Position numbers and translations under genes: made by a program. From Hyphomonadaceae bacterium (GTDB lineage Bacteria; Pseudomonadota; Alphaproteobacteria; Caulobacterales; Aquidulcibacteraceae): DNA of 64,000 bases. The notes under the pieces were generated by a model. That model did not search any database, was not told where the DNA came from, and saw nothing but the letters and a program-made list of their open reading frames with translations. This document shows positions 36,927 through 45,061 of this stretch, piece by piece. Where the stretch lies: assembly GCA_023384105.1 (NCBI GenBank), contig JAHDXR010000002.1, positions 186,001 to 250,000 on the forward strand. The letters run 5' to 3'. The first letter of the stretch is position 1; each line of letters begins with the position of its first letter.

Positions 36927-37574
36927 TTATTTTGCGGTTTGCGCCGAAGTGGCGTCGTTTTCATCACGCTCGCGATGGTGTTTGAGCACGATCGGCGTGT
37001 TCATCGCGGCGAACGCCAGCGTCAGCGGGAAGACGATGAAGGGCCGCGAGTTCAGCCAGAAGTCGAAGCTCTGGGTGTTGCGGATCACCTCGTTGAGGAT
37101 CGCCTGAAACAGGAAGAAGGCGCTCCACCGCAGCGCGAGCACGGTCCAGATCCGGTCGGGCAGGTTGAAGGCGTGGCCGAACAGCAGCTTCCAGACGTTC
37201 TGCCGGATGACGAGCGAGACCAGGATCGCGGCGACATAGAAGAGATAGGTGAAGGTCGGCTTGATCTGGATGAAGGCCGGGTTGCGCAGCCAGAGCGTGA
37301 GCCCGCCGAAGGCGGCGACGATCACGCCGGTGACGAGCAGAACGGGCGGAATCCTGCCGAGCTTGACCCTGCAATAGCCGATGGCGGCGAGCGTCGCGGC
37401 GATGAAGATCCCGGTGGCGATATAGACGGCGTTGTCCTTCGTCGCCTCGATCCGCTGCAGCACGTTGAAGGCGATGACGAAAATGACGATCGGGCCGAGG
37501 TCGATCAGCAGCTGGTTCGGGCCGCCGGCCTGTTTCGGCTTGGCGGTGGCGAGCGGTGTGAGTTCTTCGGTCAT
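36927..37574 (-). CDS. yciB: Inner membrane septation protein YciB/IspZ
   Basis: 215 residues from ATG 37574; the open frame continues far upstream only by chance. Six transmembrane segments and YciB landmarks: NQLLIDLGPIVIFVIAFN, IKPTFTYLFYVAAIL, WKLLFGHAFNLPDRIWTVLALRW and FLFQAILNEVIRNTQSFDFW. YciB proteins affect cell-envelope synthesis and division. In alphaproteobacteria the gene typically lies near ftsY, as here. Confidence 0.95.
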   Translation of the reverse strand: MTEELTPLATAKPKQAGGPNQLLIDLGPIVIFVIAFNVLQRIEATKDNAVYIATGIFIAATLAAIGYCRVKLGRIPPVLLVTGVIVAAFGGLTLWLRNPAFIQIKPTFTYLFYVAAILVSLVIRQNVWKLLFGHAFNLPDRIWTVLALRWSAFFLFQAILNEVIRNTQSFDFWLNSRPFIVFPLTLAFAAMNTPIVLKHHRERDENDATSAQTAK

Positions 37575-37673
37575 TGGCGGCTCTGATACGCCGAACCGGG
37601 CGGCGCGGGCCAGCGGCTTGCGCTGAACCGCGTTTCCGGCCCAGATCGCCGGTGCGGGTTCGGGGAGGACGGG

Positions 37674-38558
37674 ATGAGATTCGCGGCTGTCGCAGCATTG
37701 GGGATCCTGGCGGCGTGCGCGAGCGCGCCCGCGCCGGACGGGCCGGCGCGCTCGCTGGGCGAAATCCTGGACCAGGCGCCGGCCGGGGACTGGCGGACGG
37801 TCGATCAGGACAATCTGCTCTACATGCAGCTGCCGCAGGGGCGGGTGATCATCGAACTGGCGGCGGATTATGCGCCGGCGCATGCGGCCAACATCCGCGC
37901 GCTGGCGCGGGCGCATTATTGGGACGGCGCCGCGATCGTGCGCAGCCAGGACAATTACGTCGTCCAGTGGGGCCGCGACGAGGGCGATCCGCAGCCGATG
38001 GGCGAGGGCGTCGCCGCGCTGGCGCCGGAGTTCGACCGCCCGCGCGCCGGGGTCGAGATCACGCGGCTTGCCGATCCGGATACGTACGCGCACGAAGTCG
38101 GCTTCGCGTACGGTTTTCCGGTGGCGAGCGACGGTCGGCGCACATGGCTTGCGCACTGCTACGGCATGGTCGGCGCCGGGCGCGGCGACACCGCCGACAG
38201 CGGTTCGGGCGCGGAGCTTTACGCCGTCATCGGCCACGCGCCGCGCCATCTCGACCGCAACATCACCACGGTCGGGCGCGTGCTGCAGGGGATGGAGAGT
38301 CTTTCTGTCATGCCGCGCGGGACCGGGCCGCTCGGCTTCTATGAGACGCCGCAGGAGCGCACGCCGATCGTCTCGGTGCGTCTGGGCTCGGAACTGCCGG
38401 AAAGCGAGCGCGTGCATTTCGAAGCGCTGCGCACCGACAGCGCCACGTTCCGCGATGTGATCGAGAGCCGCCGCTTCCGCCGCGACGGCTGGTTCCTCGA
38501 TCCGGTCGGGCGGCTCAATGTCTGCAACGCGCCGCTGCCGGTGCGGGTGCGGCGCTAA
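37674..38558 (+). CDS. Cyclophilin-type peptidylprolyl isomerase, lipoprotein
   Basis: 294 residues. The lipobox ILAAC gives a lipid anchor. A cyclophilin-like domain follows: [74 protein letters not shown] and [30 protein letters not shown]. The catalytic Arg/Phe pattern of cyclophilins is only partly kept, so activity is likely but not certain. It would act on periplasmic proteins. It overlaps the convergent phnA gene by 4 bases. Confidence 0.88.
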   Translation: MRFAAVAALGILAACASAPAPDGPARSLGEILDQAPAGDWRTVDQDNLLYMQLPQGRVIIELAADYAPAHAANIRALARAHYWDGAAIVRSQDNYVVQWGRDEGDPQPMGEGVAALAPEFDRPRAGVEITRLADPDTYAHEVGFAYGFPVASDGRRTWLAHCYGMVGAGRGDTADSGSGAELYAVIGHAPRHLDRNITTVGRVLQGMESLSVMPRGTGPLGFYETPQERTPIVSVRLGSELPESERVHFEALRTDSATFRDVIESRRFRRDGWFLDPVGRLNVCNAPLPVRVRR

Positions 38559-38890
38559 GCCTTCCGCACGAACTCGGACTTGAGTTTCATCGCGCCGAAG
38601 CCGTCGATCTTGCAGTCGATGTCGTGATCGCCGCCGACGAGGCGGATGTTCTTCACGCGCGTGCCGACCTTCAGCACCTGCGACGAGCCCTTGATCTTCA
38701 GGTCCTTGATGACCGTCACCGTATCGCCGTCGGCCAGCACGTTGCCGTTGGCGTCGCGGATTTGCGGTGCGTCGTCGGCGGCGGCTTGCGCCGGCGACCA
38801 TTCATGCGCGCATTCGGGGCAGATCAGCAGCGGCCCGTCCTCATAGGTGAACGCCGATGAGCAGTTTGGGCAGGGCGGCAGCGTGGTCAT
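38555..38890 (-). CDS. phnA: PhnA/YjdM-type zinc-ribbon protein
   Basis: 111 residues. An N-terminal zinc ribbon ([27 protein letters not shown], Cys pairs at about 7/10 and 24/27) is followed by the PhnA domain [25 protein letters not shown] and a final [10 protein letters not shown]. Despite the name, these proteins are not generally phosphonoacetate hydrolases; the role is unknown. Confidence 0.92.
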   Translation of the reverse strand: MTTLPPCPNCSSAFTYEDGPLLICPECAHEWSPAQAAADDAPQIRDANGNVLADGDTVTVIKDLKIKGSSQVLKVGTRVKNIRLVGGDHDIDCKIDGFGAMKLKSEFVRKA

Positions 38891-38899
38891 GAGCGGCTC

Positions 38900-39862
38900 T
38901 CAGTTCAGGCCGACGAGCGCGCGAGAGAAGCTCGTCGCGTCGAACGGTTGCAGGTCTTCGGCTTTCTCGCCGACGCCGATGAAGTGGATCGGGATGGCGT
39001 GGCGCTGGGCGACGGCGACGAGCACGCCGCCTTTGGCGGTGCCGTCGAGCTTGGTCATGACGAGGCCGGTGATTTCCGTCACCGAGCGGAAGCTTTCGAC
39101 CTGGCTCAAGGCGTTCTGGCCGACGGTGGCGTCGAGCACGAGCAGGGTCTCGTGCGGGGCGTCCTCGTCGAGCTTGCGCATGACGCGGATGATCTTCGCC
39201 AGCTCGGCCATCAGTTCGGACTTGTTCTGCAGCCGGCCTGCGGTGTCGATCAGGGCGACGTCGGCGTGTTCTTCCCTGGCGCGCTTCACCGTCTCGAACG
39301 CGACGCCGGCGGCGTCCGCGCCTTGCGCAGCGGCGACGAAGGAGGCGCCGGCGCGATCGGCCCAGACTTTCAGCTGCTCGATCGCGGCGGCGCGGAAGGT
39401 GTCGGCGGCGCCGATGACGACACGGGCGCCGGCCTTGGCGAGATTGTTGGCGAGCTTGCCGATCGTCGTCGTCTTGCCCGAGCCGTTGACGCCGATGACG
39501 AGCACGATGCGCGGCTTGGGCCCCTGGGTGAGGTCGAGATGGGCTTCGCGCGGCTTCAGGATGCGCGCGACTTCGGCGGCGAGGGCTTCGCGCGCTTCGG
39601 CCTGGCCGTTCTCCTTGCTGAAGCGCTGGTCGGCGAGCGCGCCGGCGATGCGCGCGGCGGCGGCCGCGCCCATGTCGGAGGCGATCAGCACCTCTTCCAG
39701 TTCGGCGATGTCGGCGGCGTCGAGCTTTTCCTTGGTGAACACCGACGTGAAGCTGTCGACGAGCTTGGCCGAGGATTTGCGCAGGCCGTCGAACAGGCCT
39801 TTCGCCTGTTCGGGCGCGGCGTCTTCGGGCTTCTTCTTCTTGTCGAACAAGCCCCAGATCAT
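38900..39862 (-). CDS. ftsY: Signal recognition particle receptor FtsY
   Basis: 320 residues; ATG 39862 overlaps the mtaB stop (ATGA). The NG domain has GVNGSGKTTTIGKLANNLA, DTFRAAAIEQLKVW, DVALIDTAGRLQNKSELMAEL and LVMTKLDGTAKGG. The acidic A domain is reduced to a short N-tail, as in other alphaproteobacteria. FtsY docks Ffh-ribosome complexes at the membrane. Confidence 0.96.
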   Translation of the reverse strand: MIWGLFDKKKKPEDAAPEQAKGLFDGLRKSSAKLVDSFTSVFTKEKLDAADIAELEEVLIASDMGAAAAARIAGALADQRFSKENGQAEAREALAAEVARILKPREAHLDLTQGPKPRIVLVIGVNGSGKTTTIGKLANNLAKAGARVVIGAADTFRAAAIEQLKVWADRAGASFVAAAQGADAAGVAFETVKRAREEHADVALIDTAGRLQNKSELMAELAKIIRVMRKLDEDAPHETLLVLDATVGQNALSQVESFRSVTEITGLVMTKLDGTAKGGVLVAVAQRHAIPIHFIGVGEKAEDLQPFDATSFSRALVGLN

Positions 39863-41178
39863 GCGGCGACGCCGATCAGGTGCTGGCCGTCATGGGCGGT
39901 GAAGCGCAGGCGAATGTATGGACCGCCGGCGTCCTCGCCGGCCGGCGCTTCATTCCGCAAGCTTGGCGCATGCCGGCGAGACGCCGGCGGTCCATATTGG
40001 ACTGCGCTGAAGTCGGGCAAACGAGCAAATCCTTCGCGTTCGACGATGCCGGTGGTCTTGCGGCCGATCCACCGATCCAGGTGGCGCGCGAGCGCCGCCG
40101 CACCCGCTTCGCGCAGGCGCGCGGCGCGTTCTTTCACGACGCGGCGGTCGAGCTGGGGCATGCGCGCGGCGGGCGCGCCATCGCGCGGGCTGAAAGGAAA
40201 GGCGTGGACGTAAGCGAGGCCGCAGGCGTCGACGAGAGAGACGAGGTTGGCGAAGTGCGCCTCGGTTTCGGTCGGGAAGCCGGCGATGAGATCGGCGCCG
40301 AGCGCGATTTCGGGGCGCGCCGCCTTGAGCCGTCGGCACAGATCGATCGCCTGCGCGCGCGAATGGCGGCGCTTCATGCGCTTGAGGATGAGATCGTCGC
40401 CGTGCTGCAGCGACAGATGCAGATAGGGCGCGACGCGCTCATGCTGCGTGACCAGTTCGAACAGCTGATCGTCCATCTCGATGGCGTCGAGCGAGGAGAG
40501 GCGCAGCATAGGCAGTTCGGGGACGAGCTTGAGGATGCGCGCGACGAGAGCGCCGAGCTGCGGCTGGCCGGGCAGGTCGGCGCCCCAGGAGGTGAGGTCG
40601 ACGCCGGTGAGCACGACCTCGGGCACGCCGTTGGCGGCGAGGCGGCGGATCTGCTCCACCACTTCGCCCGCCGGCGCCGAGCGCGAGTTTCCGCGGCCGT
40701 AGGGGATGATGCAGAAGGTGCAGCGGTGGTCGCAGCCGTTCTGCACCTGCACGTAGGCGCGGGTGCGCTCGCTGAAGCCGTCGATCAGGTGCGAAGCGGT
40801 TTCGCGCACGGCCATGATGTCGGCGACCTCGACGCGCGGGTGCGGCGCCGGCGCAAAGCTCTCGGCGCGCATCTTCTCGGCGTTGCCGATGACGCGGCTG
40901 ACCTCGGGCATTTGCGCAAACGATTGCGGATCGATCTGGGCGGCGCAGCCGGTGACGATGATCTCGGCGCCGGGGCGTTCGCGGCGGGCGCGGCGGATGG
41001 TCTGGCGCGCCTGGCGCACGGCCTCGTTGGTGACGGCGCAGGTGTTGACGATGACCGCGTCGCCGAGCGCGGCCTCCTCCGCAAGCGCGCGCATAGCCTC
41101 GCTTTCGTAGGCGTTGAGGCGGCAGCCGAGCGTGACGATCTCGACATCCGCGCGCGGAGGCTTGGTCGGCGCGTTCAT
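39859..41178 (-). CDS. mtaB: tRNA t6A37 methylthiotransferase MtaB, with repeat-derived insert
   Basis: 439 residues from ATG 41178. The UPF0004 domain has Cys19 (TLGCRLNAYES), NTCAV and VTGCAAQ; the radical-SAM cluster is Cys149-x3-Cys153-x2-Cys156 (GCDHRCTFCIIPYGRG). It adds a methylthio group to t6A37 of ANN-decoding tRNAs. Near the C-terminus, in the TRAM region, residues ~395-421 (GPPASRRHAPSLRN and onward to AGEDAGGPY) are coded exactly by a palindromic repeat (39917-39996) that also occurs between genes elsewhere. The frame is kept on both sides. Function is probably retained because the insert lies in a terminal domain. Confidence 0.94.
   Translation of the reverse strand: MNAPTKPPRADVEIVTLGCRLNAYESEAMRALAEEAALGDAVIVNTCAVTNEAVRQARQTIRRARRERPGAEIIVTGCAAQIDPQSFAQMPEVSRVIGNAEKMRAESFAPAPHPRVEVADIMAVRETASHLIDGFSERTRAYVQVQNGCDHRCTFCIIPYGRGNSRSAPAGEVVEQIRRLAANGVPEVVLTGVDLTSWGADLPGQPQLGALVARILKLVPELPMLRLSSLDAIEMDDQLFELVTQHERVAPYLHLSLQHGDDLILKRMKRRHSRAQAIDLCRRLKAARPEIALGADLIAGFPTETEAHFANLVSLVDACGLAYVHAFPFSPRDGAPAARMPQLDRRVVKERAARLREAGAAALARHLDRWIGRKTTGIVEREGFARLPDFSAVQYGPPASRRHAPSLRNEAPAGEDAGGPYIRLRFTAHDGQHLIGVAA
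39917..39996. repeat. GCCGGC-family palindromic element inside mtaB
   Basis: Arms TATGGACCGCCGGCGTC... and ...GACGCCGGCGGTCCATA are reverse complements apart from one extra base in the left arm. It lies wholly within the coding frame of mtaB and adds about 27 codons. Confidence 0.88.
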
Positions 41179-41185
41179 CTGGGTA

Positions 41186-41216
41186 AGGCAATAGGGCAGT
41201 AGAGCGGTAGGGCAAT
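41186..41216. repeat. Tandem octad array upstream of mtaB
   Basis: Four near-identical 8-bp units (AAGGCAAT, AGGGCAGT, AGAGCGGT, AGGGCAAT) end 8 bases... before a T/A-rich spacer, just upstream of the mtaB start on the minus strand. No mirrored arm is seen, unlike the arrays at 16810 and 34684. Confidence 0.65.
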
Positions 41217-41224
41217 AGATATGA

Positions 41225-41258
41225 TTTGGGCCGCAGCGCGCAAACGCAGCGGCCCAAA
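41225..41258 (-). terminator. Hairpin after rplS
   Basis: TTTGGGCCGC and GCGGCCCAAA form a 10-bp stem, extended by GCG/CGC in the loop. It lies 29 bases past the rplS stop on the minus strand. There is no T-run, so it may be a weak terminator or a 3' end stabiliser. Confidence 0.6.
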
Positions 41259-41286
41259 CGCCTTGTCGTCTTGCCGCCCGAGCCGC

Positions 41287-41694
41287 TTATTCCGCGGCGT
41301 CCACGGCTTCGCCGACGAAATCCTCTTCGCGGGCGCCGCCGGTGCGTTCGGCGATGCGGGCCGACTTGCCGCGGCGCTGACGCAGGTAATAGAGCTTCGC
41401 CCGGCGGACCTTGCCGCGGCGGACCACCTCGATCGAATCGACGGTCGGCGAAAACAGCGGGAACACCCGCTCGACGCCTTCGCCGAAGCTGATCTTGCGG
41501 ACGGTGAAGTTGGCGTTGAGGCCCGAACCCGAGCGGGCGATGCAGACGCCCTCATAGGCCTGGACGCGCTCGCGGTCGCCTTCCTTGATCTTCACGTTCA
41601 CGCGCAGCGTGTCGCCCGGGTCGAAGGAGGGGACGGTCTTGCCCTTGGTGATGCGGGCGACTTCTTCTTGTTCGAGCGTCTGGATCAGGTTCAT
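41287..41694 (-). CDS. rplS: 50S ribosomal protein L19
   Basis: 135 residues from ATG 41694. The L19 signature is intact: [51 protein letters not shown] and [24 protein letters not shown]. It sits at the 30S-50S interface. It is the last gene of the ffh-rpsP-rimM-trmD-rplS block, separated from trmD by a gene for a secreted protein and a 106-bp gap, so it may have its own promoter. Confidence 0.98.
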   Translation of the reverse strand: MNLIQTLEQEEVARITKGKTVPSFDPGDTLRVNVKIKEGDRERVQAYEGVCIARSGSGLNANFTVRKISFGEGVERVFPLFSPTVDSIEVVRRGKVRRAKLYYLRQRRGKSARIAERTGGAREEDFVGEAVDAAE

Positions 41695-41800
41695 CGGCAC
41701 TACCGGAGCGCACAGGCTTACGGCCGGCGCTTCCACTGGGAAACCACGGGAAAGCGGGGCGTATAAGGGAAGCCCCCGCCGCTGTCGAGGGGCTTTCGGC

Positions 41801-42334
41801 CTAGCCTGCAGGATCGTCCGCAAGCGGGGCGATGGGCGCGCAGCCGGCGAGGGTGAGGAGCGCGCCGTCGGGCTGGCGGATGCGCAGGACCGGGCGGTCG
41901 CCGGCGCGGCCGATCTGGAACGCCAGCTCCTGGCCGCCGGCGTCGCGCACGCCGATGAAGCCGTCCGCTTCGCTGATCACCGAGTAGGCGCCGAGGCCCG
42001 GCGTAAACCACGTCATGGCGAGCGGCGGGAAGAAGTAGGCGGCGCCCGGCGTGTCGGCGAGCGGGACGACGTGGAGGGCGCGGATGCCGCGGACGCGGGC
42101 GGCGGACCGGGCGTCGAGTTCGGCCGGCATGGCGGCGTCGAGGGCGCGCATCTCCTGCTCGGCGCCGGCGCAGGCGGCGGCGATCGACCGGGCCGTGAGC
42201 GCGCCGTCGACCGGGCGCCATACCGCGCCGATGGCGCCGGCGGCGCGGGTAAGCTCGGGGCTTGCGGCCGGGCGCTGCGCGGCGGCGGGCAGGGCGAACA
42301 GAGCAAGGGCGGCGACGGCCATGGACAGGCGCAT
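41801..42334 (-). CDS. Exported hypothetical protein between trmD and rplS
   Basis: 177 residues; ATG 42334 shares a base with the trmD stop (TGATG), so it is translationally coupled. A signal peptide ends near ALPAAAQ (about residue 20). The mature part has two Cys ([21 protein letters not shown]) and segments [20 protein letters not shown] and [24 protein letters not shown] recognise no family. A periplasmic protein in a ribosomal/tRNA-modification operon is unusual. Confidence 0.75.
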   Translation of the reverse strand: MRLSMAVAALALFALPAAAQRPAASPELTRAAGAIGAVWRPVDGALTARSIAAACAGAEQEMRALDAAMPAELDARSAARVRGIRALHVVPLADTPGAAYFFPPLAMTWFTPGLGAYSVISEADGFIGVRDAGGQELAFQIGRAGDRPVLRIRQPDGALLTLAGCAPIAPLADDPAG

Positions 42335-43050
42335 CAATCGCCCTTGCCCCTCAAATCAGGCCGTCTTTGGGCGGTGATGCGCGCGCGCTCGGCGCGGCGC
42401 CAGGCGTCGATCCTGGCGTGATCGCCGCTGAGCAGCACGTCGGGAATGGCGCGGCCCTCCCACTCGCGCGGGCGGGTGTATTGGGGATGTTCGAGCAGGC
42501 CGTCGCTGAAGCTCTCTTCGATCGCGGAGGCGGCGTTGCCGAGCACGCCGGGCAAGAGCCGCACGCACGCTTCCAGCAGCACAAGCGCCGCCGCTTCGCC
42601 GCCCGCGAGCACCGCCTCGCCGACCGCGACTTCCTGCATCGCGCGCGCTTCGATGACGCGCTCGTCGAGGCCCTCGAAGCGGCCGCAGAACAGGATCACG
42701 CCGGGCCCCGCCGCCCATTCGCGCGCCATGGCCTGGTTCAGCTGGCGGCCGCGCGGCGAAAGGTAGATGAGCGGCGCTCTCGGAGCGCCGGCGTCCTCGC
42801 CGGCGAGACGCCGGCGATCCAAGACGTGATCGATCGCCGCCGCCGCCACATCGGCGCGGATCACCATGCCGGCGCCGCCGCCGGCGGGCGTGTCGTCGAC
42901 CTGCTTGTGCGGGCCCTGGCCGAAATCGCGCAACGGCACGACGTCGAGCGACCACGCGCCCTCGCGCAGCGCCTTGCCGATCAGCGAAACGCCGAGCGTG
43001 CCTGGAAACGCTTCCGGAAAGAGCGTGATGACGGAGGCGGCGAAACTCAT
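42334..43050 (-). CDS. trmD: tRNA (guanine37-N1)-methyltransferase, with repeat-derived insert
   Basis: 238 residues from ATG 43050, which overlaps the stop of the toxin gene upstream (ATGA). SPOUT-fold landmarks: [81 protein letters not shown] and [15 protein letters not shown]. It makes m1G37 and is usually essential. Residues ~77-90 ([14 protein letters not shown]) precede the conserved LSPRG and are coded by a palindromic repeat (42783-42823) read in frame. Confidence 0.95.
   Translation of the reverse strand: MSFAASVITLFPEAFPGTLGVSLIGKALREGAWSLDVVPLRDFGQGPHKQVDDTPAGGGAGMVIRADVAAAAIDHVLDRRRLAGEDAGAPRAPLIYLSPRGRQLNQAMAREWAAGPGVILFCGRFEGLDERVIEARAMQEVAVGEAVLAGGEAAALVLLEACVRLLPGVLGNAASAIEESFSDGLLEHPQYTRPREWEGRAIPDVLLSGDHARIDAWRRAERARITAQRRPDLRGKGD
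42783..42823. repeat. GCCGGC-family palindromic element inside trmD
   Basis: GAGCGCCGGCGTCCTCGCCG continues to GAGACGCCGGCGATCCAAG. It shares the core CGCCGGCGTCCTCGCCGGC with the copies at 36152 and 39917 and lies in the coding frame of trmD. Confidence 0.85.
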
Positions 43051-43454
43051 GTGCGCCACGGATTCAGCACGCGGACGCCGAGATCGGCGAAGTCGCGTTC
43101 GTTGCGGGTGGCGACGGTGAGGTTGTGCACGCGCGCGGTCGCGGCCAGGAGGGAGTCCGCGCACGGCAAGGTGCGGCGCACCGTTGCGCTGATCCTGCCC
43201 CATTCGGCGGCGACCAATTCATCGATGGAGATCAGACGCGCCTTGAAGGCGCTTGAGGTGAATGCAGCTAGCCAGAATTCAAGCAACGACCGGCGCTTGC
43301 CGGACGGCAGCCGCTCAATTCCTTTGATGATCTCGCCAATCGTTACAGTGCTCATAAAAGCGGTGTCCATCTGCACCGAAGCCCAGCGCTGAACTTGCGA
43401 GTCCGGTCGCGGCTTGGCGAGTTCGGACACCACGTTTGTATCAACGAGAAACAT
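43047..43454 (-). CDS. vapC: PIN-domain toxin (VapC)
   Basis: 135 residues from ATG 43454, sharing a base with the antitoxin stop (TGATG). PIN residues: Asp5 ([16 protein letters not shown]), Glu in [13 protein letters not shown], Asp in [15 protein letters not shown] and the C-terminal [18 protein letters not shown]. FitB/VapC-like toxins are Mg2+-dependent RNases. Its TGA overlaps the trmD start, so the toxin and an essential tRNA methylase are translationally coupled. Confidence 0.92.
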   Translation of the reverse strand: MFLVDTNVVSELAKPRPDSQVQRWASVQMDTAFMSTVTIGEIIKGIERLPSGKRRSLLEFWLAAFTSSAFKARLISIDELVAAEWGRISATVRRTLPCADSLLAATARVHNLTVATRNERDFADLGVRVLNPWRT

Positions 43455-43756
43455 CAGTCCTCGCGGTCGAACTCTGAACGGTCCTCGTGAACGCCGCGTC
43501 GCAACTCGCGACGGCCTTCTTCGATCGACTCCGCGAGTGCGTCTCCAAGTCCGCTTTGGCGTAGCGGCTCAAATAATTCCCAGAGCGTCTTCGGTGCGTC
43601 GCGCGCCGCCGCTGCGTGCGCCGGGGCGTCTTCCTTGCGCATCACCACAAACTCTTCCTTGCCGCGGACCGTGATGGTCTGCGGGCCTTGCTCGCGCACG
43701 GCGCGGAGGAGTTCGCTGAGCTTGGCTTTCGCCGTTTGGAGCTGCCAGGTGGCCAT
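43454..43756 (-). CDS. Phd/YefM-family antitoxin
   Basis: 100 residues from ATG 43756. The N-terminal domain (WQLQTAKAKLSELLRAVREQGPQTITVRGKEEFVVMRKED) is the Phd/YefM fold that binds operator DNA. The C-terminal half, rich in Glu, Asp and Arg, should wrap the toxin. A double palindrome (43762-43782) lies just upstream of the start codon and is a likely autoregulatory operator. Confidence 0.9.
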   Translation of the reverse strand: MATWQLQTAKAKLSELLRAVREQGPQTITVRGKEEFVVMRKEDAPAHAAAARDAPKTLWELFEPLRQSGLGDALAESIEEGRRELRRGVHEDRSEFDRED

Positions 43757-43761
43757 ACAAA

Positions 43762-43782
43762 CAGACTAGTCTGACTAGTCTG
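43762..43782. promoter_or_regulatory. Antitoxin operator: two GACTAGTC palindromes
   Basis: GACTAGTC occurs at 43764-43771 and again at 43773-43780, inside a wider palindromic block beginning 6 bases upstream of the antitoxin start. Centres are 9 bp apart, as expected for cooperative binding of antitoxin dimers. It lies in the 38-bp gap between rimM and the antitoxin gene. Confidence 0.75.
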
Positions 43783-43794
43783 TTCGTTCAAGGC

Positions 43795-45054
43795 TCACTT
43801 ACCCACCGGTTCCGGGGCCGGCGGATCGATGACGACGCGCTTGGCGGCGAGATCGACGTGCGGGACGGTTTCCTTGGTGAAGGTGACGCGCACGTTGGGG
43901 CCGCCGTTGGCGGGCTTGTATTCGAGGATGTCGCCGGCGCCGAAATTCCACACCGCGACGATGTCGCCCAGCACGGCGCCGTCGAGCGTCTCCGCGCGCG
44001 AGCCGAGCAGATCGACGATGTAGAATTCGTCTTCGGCGGTGGCCGGCAGGTTGGCGCGCGGCACGAACAGTTTCTGGCCCTTCAGCGCCTCGGCCTGCTC
44101 GCGGGTCTTCACCTCGGGGGCGACGACGGCGACGCCGTCCTTCAACTCGCGCCAGCTCTTCGGCTTGAGCAGCACCTTGCCGTCCTCGCCATAGAGCGGC
44201 CCGTAGGAGATCACGCCGTCCTTCCTGCCGGTGAAGGCGCGCAGGCGCACCTCGCCCTTGACGCCGAAGGCGCCGGCGACGGCGCCGACCAGGACCATGC
44301 CCTTGGCCGCGCCGGCCTTGCCCTTGAAGGCGGGCACGGCCTTGGACTCGCCGACGAGTTCGGGTTCGCTGACGGGCTTGGGCGCGGCGAGCGGTTTGGG
44401 CGCGGCGGGACGGACCGGGGCCAGCACCGGCGTGCGGGCGATCGGCTGCGCACGGCCGGCGGCGACCGCCAGGGGCTTTGCCGGGATCGGCTTGGAGAAG
44501 GCGGCTTCGACAGGGGCGAGCTTCGGCGGCTTGGGCGGTTTCGGGGCTTTGGCGGGCTTGGCCGGTTTCTCCGGCTTGGCTGCGGGCGCCGGCGCTGCGG
44601 CCTTGCCGGCGACGCCGGGCTTGGCTTTGGCCTTCTTATCCTCGGCCTTGAGTTCCGGCTTCTTGGCTTCGGCCTTCGGTTTGGCCTCCGCCTTGGCTTT
44701 GGGCTCGGGCTTCGGCGCCGGCTTGGCCTTGGCGTTCGCCTTCGGAGCGGGCTTGGCCGCCTTGGCTTCGGGCTTCGCCGGCTTCTTCGCTTTCGCGTCC
44801 GCTTTGGGGGCCGGCTTCGGCTGGGCCTTCTTGGCCGCCGGAGCGGGCTTGGCCGGCTTGGCCGGCGCGGTTTTCGCCGCAGCCGCCGTCGCCTTCGGCG
44901 CGGGCGGCGCCTTCTTGGGCGCGGCCTTGGCCGGGGCGGGCGCCTTCTTCGCCGCCGGTTCGCGGCGGGCGGCCGGCGCCGGCTTCTTGGCGGGAGCCGG
45001 CTTGGCCGCGGCGGCGGCCTTCGGCTTGGTCAAAGCGGACTTCTTGTCAGGCAA
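43795..45054 (-). CDS. rimM: Ribosome maturation factor RimM with long Lys/Ala/Pro-rich extension
   Basis: 419 residues if started at the TTG at 45054, 7 bases after the rpsP stop. The RimM part is residues 253-419: VLVGAVAGAFGVKGEVRLRAFT, the barrel domain and the PRC domain with FYIVDLLGSRAETLDGAVLGDIVAVWNFGAGDILEY. RimM normally has ~170 residues and assists 30S head assembly. Residues 1-252 are almost pure Lys, Ala and Pro in KPAPK/AKAKPAPK-type repeats, like histone H1 or AlgP tails. An ATG at 44298 would give a normal 167-residue RimM, but its ribosome site is poor. The low-complexity frame is uninterrupted, so I favour the long form, with moderate certainty. Confidence 0.82.
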   Translation of the reverse strand: MPDKKSALTKPKAAAAAKPAPAKKPAPAARREPAAKKAPAPAKAAPKKAPPAPKATAAAAKTAPAKPAKPAPAAKKAQPKPAPKADAKAKKPAKPEAKAAKPAPKANAKAKPAPKPEPKAKAEAKPKAEAKKPELKAEDKKAKAKPGVAGKAAAPAPAAKPEKPAKPAKAPKPPKPPKLAPVEAAFSKPIPAKPLAVAAGRAQPIARTPVLAPVRPAAPKPLAAPKPVSEPELVGESKAVPAFKGKAGAAKGMVLVGAVAGAFGVKGEVRLRAFTGRKDGVISYGPLYGEDGKVLLKPKSWRELKDGVAVVAPEVKTREQAEALKGQKLFVPRANLPATAEDEFYIVDLLGSRAETLDGAVLGDIVAVWNFGAGDILEYKPANGGPNVRVTFTKETVPHVDLAAKRVVIDPPAPEPVGK

Positions 45055-45061
45055 AGATTTC

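Noticed and set aside
37575-38801. Upstream extension of the yciB frame
   Set aside because: It runs antisense through the cyclophilin gene; YciB proteins start at the MTEEL segment used here.
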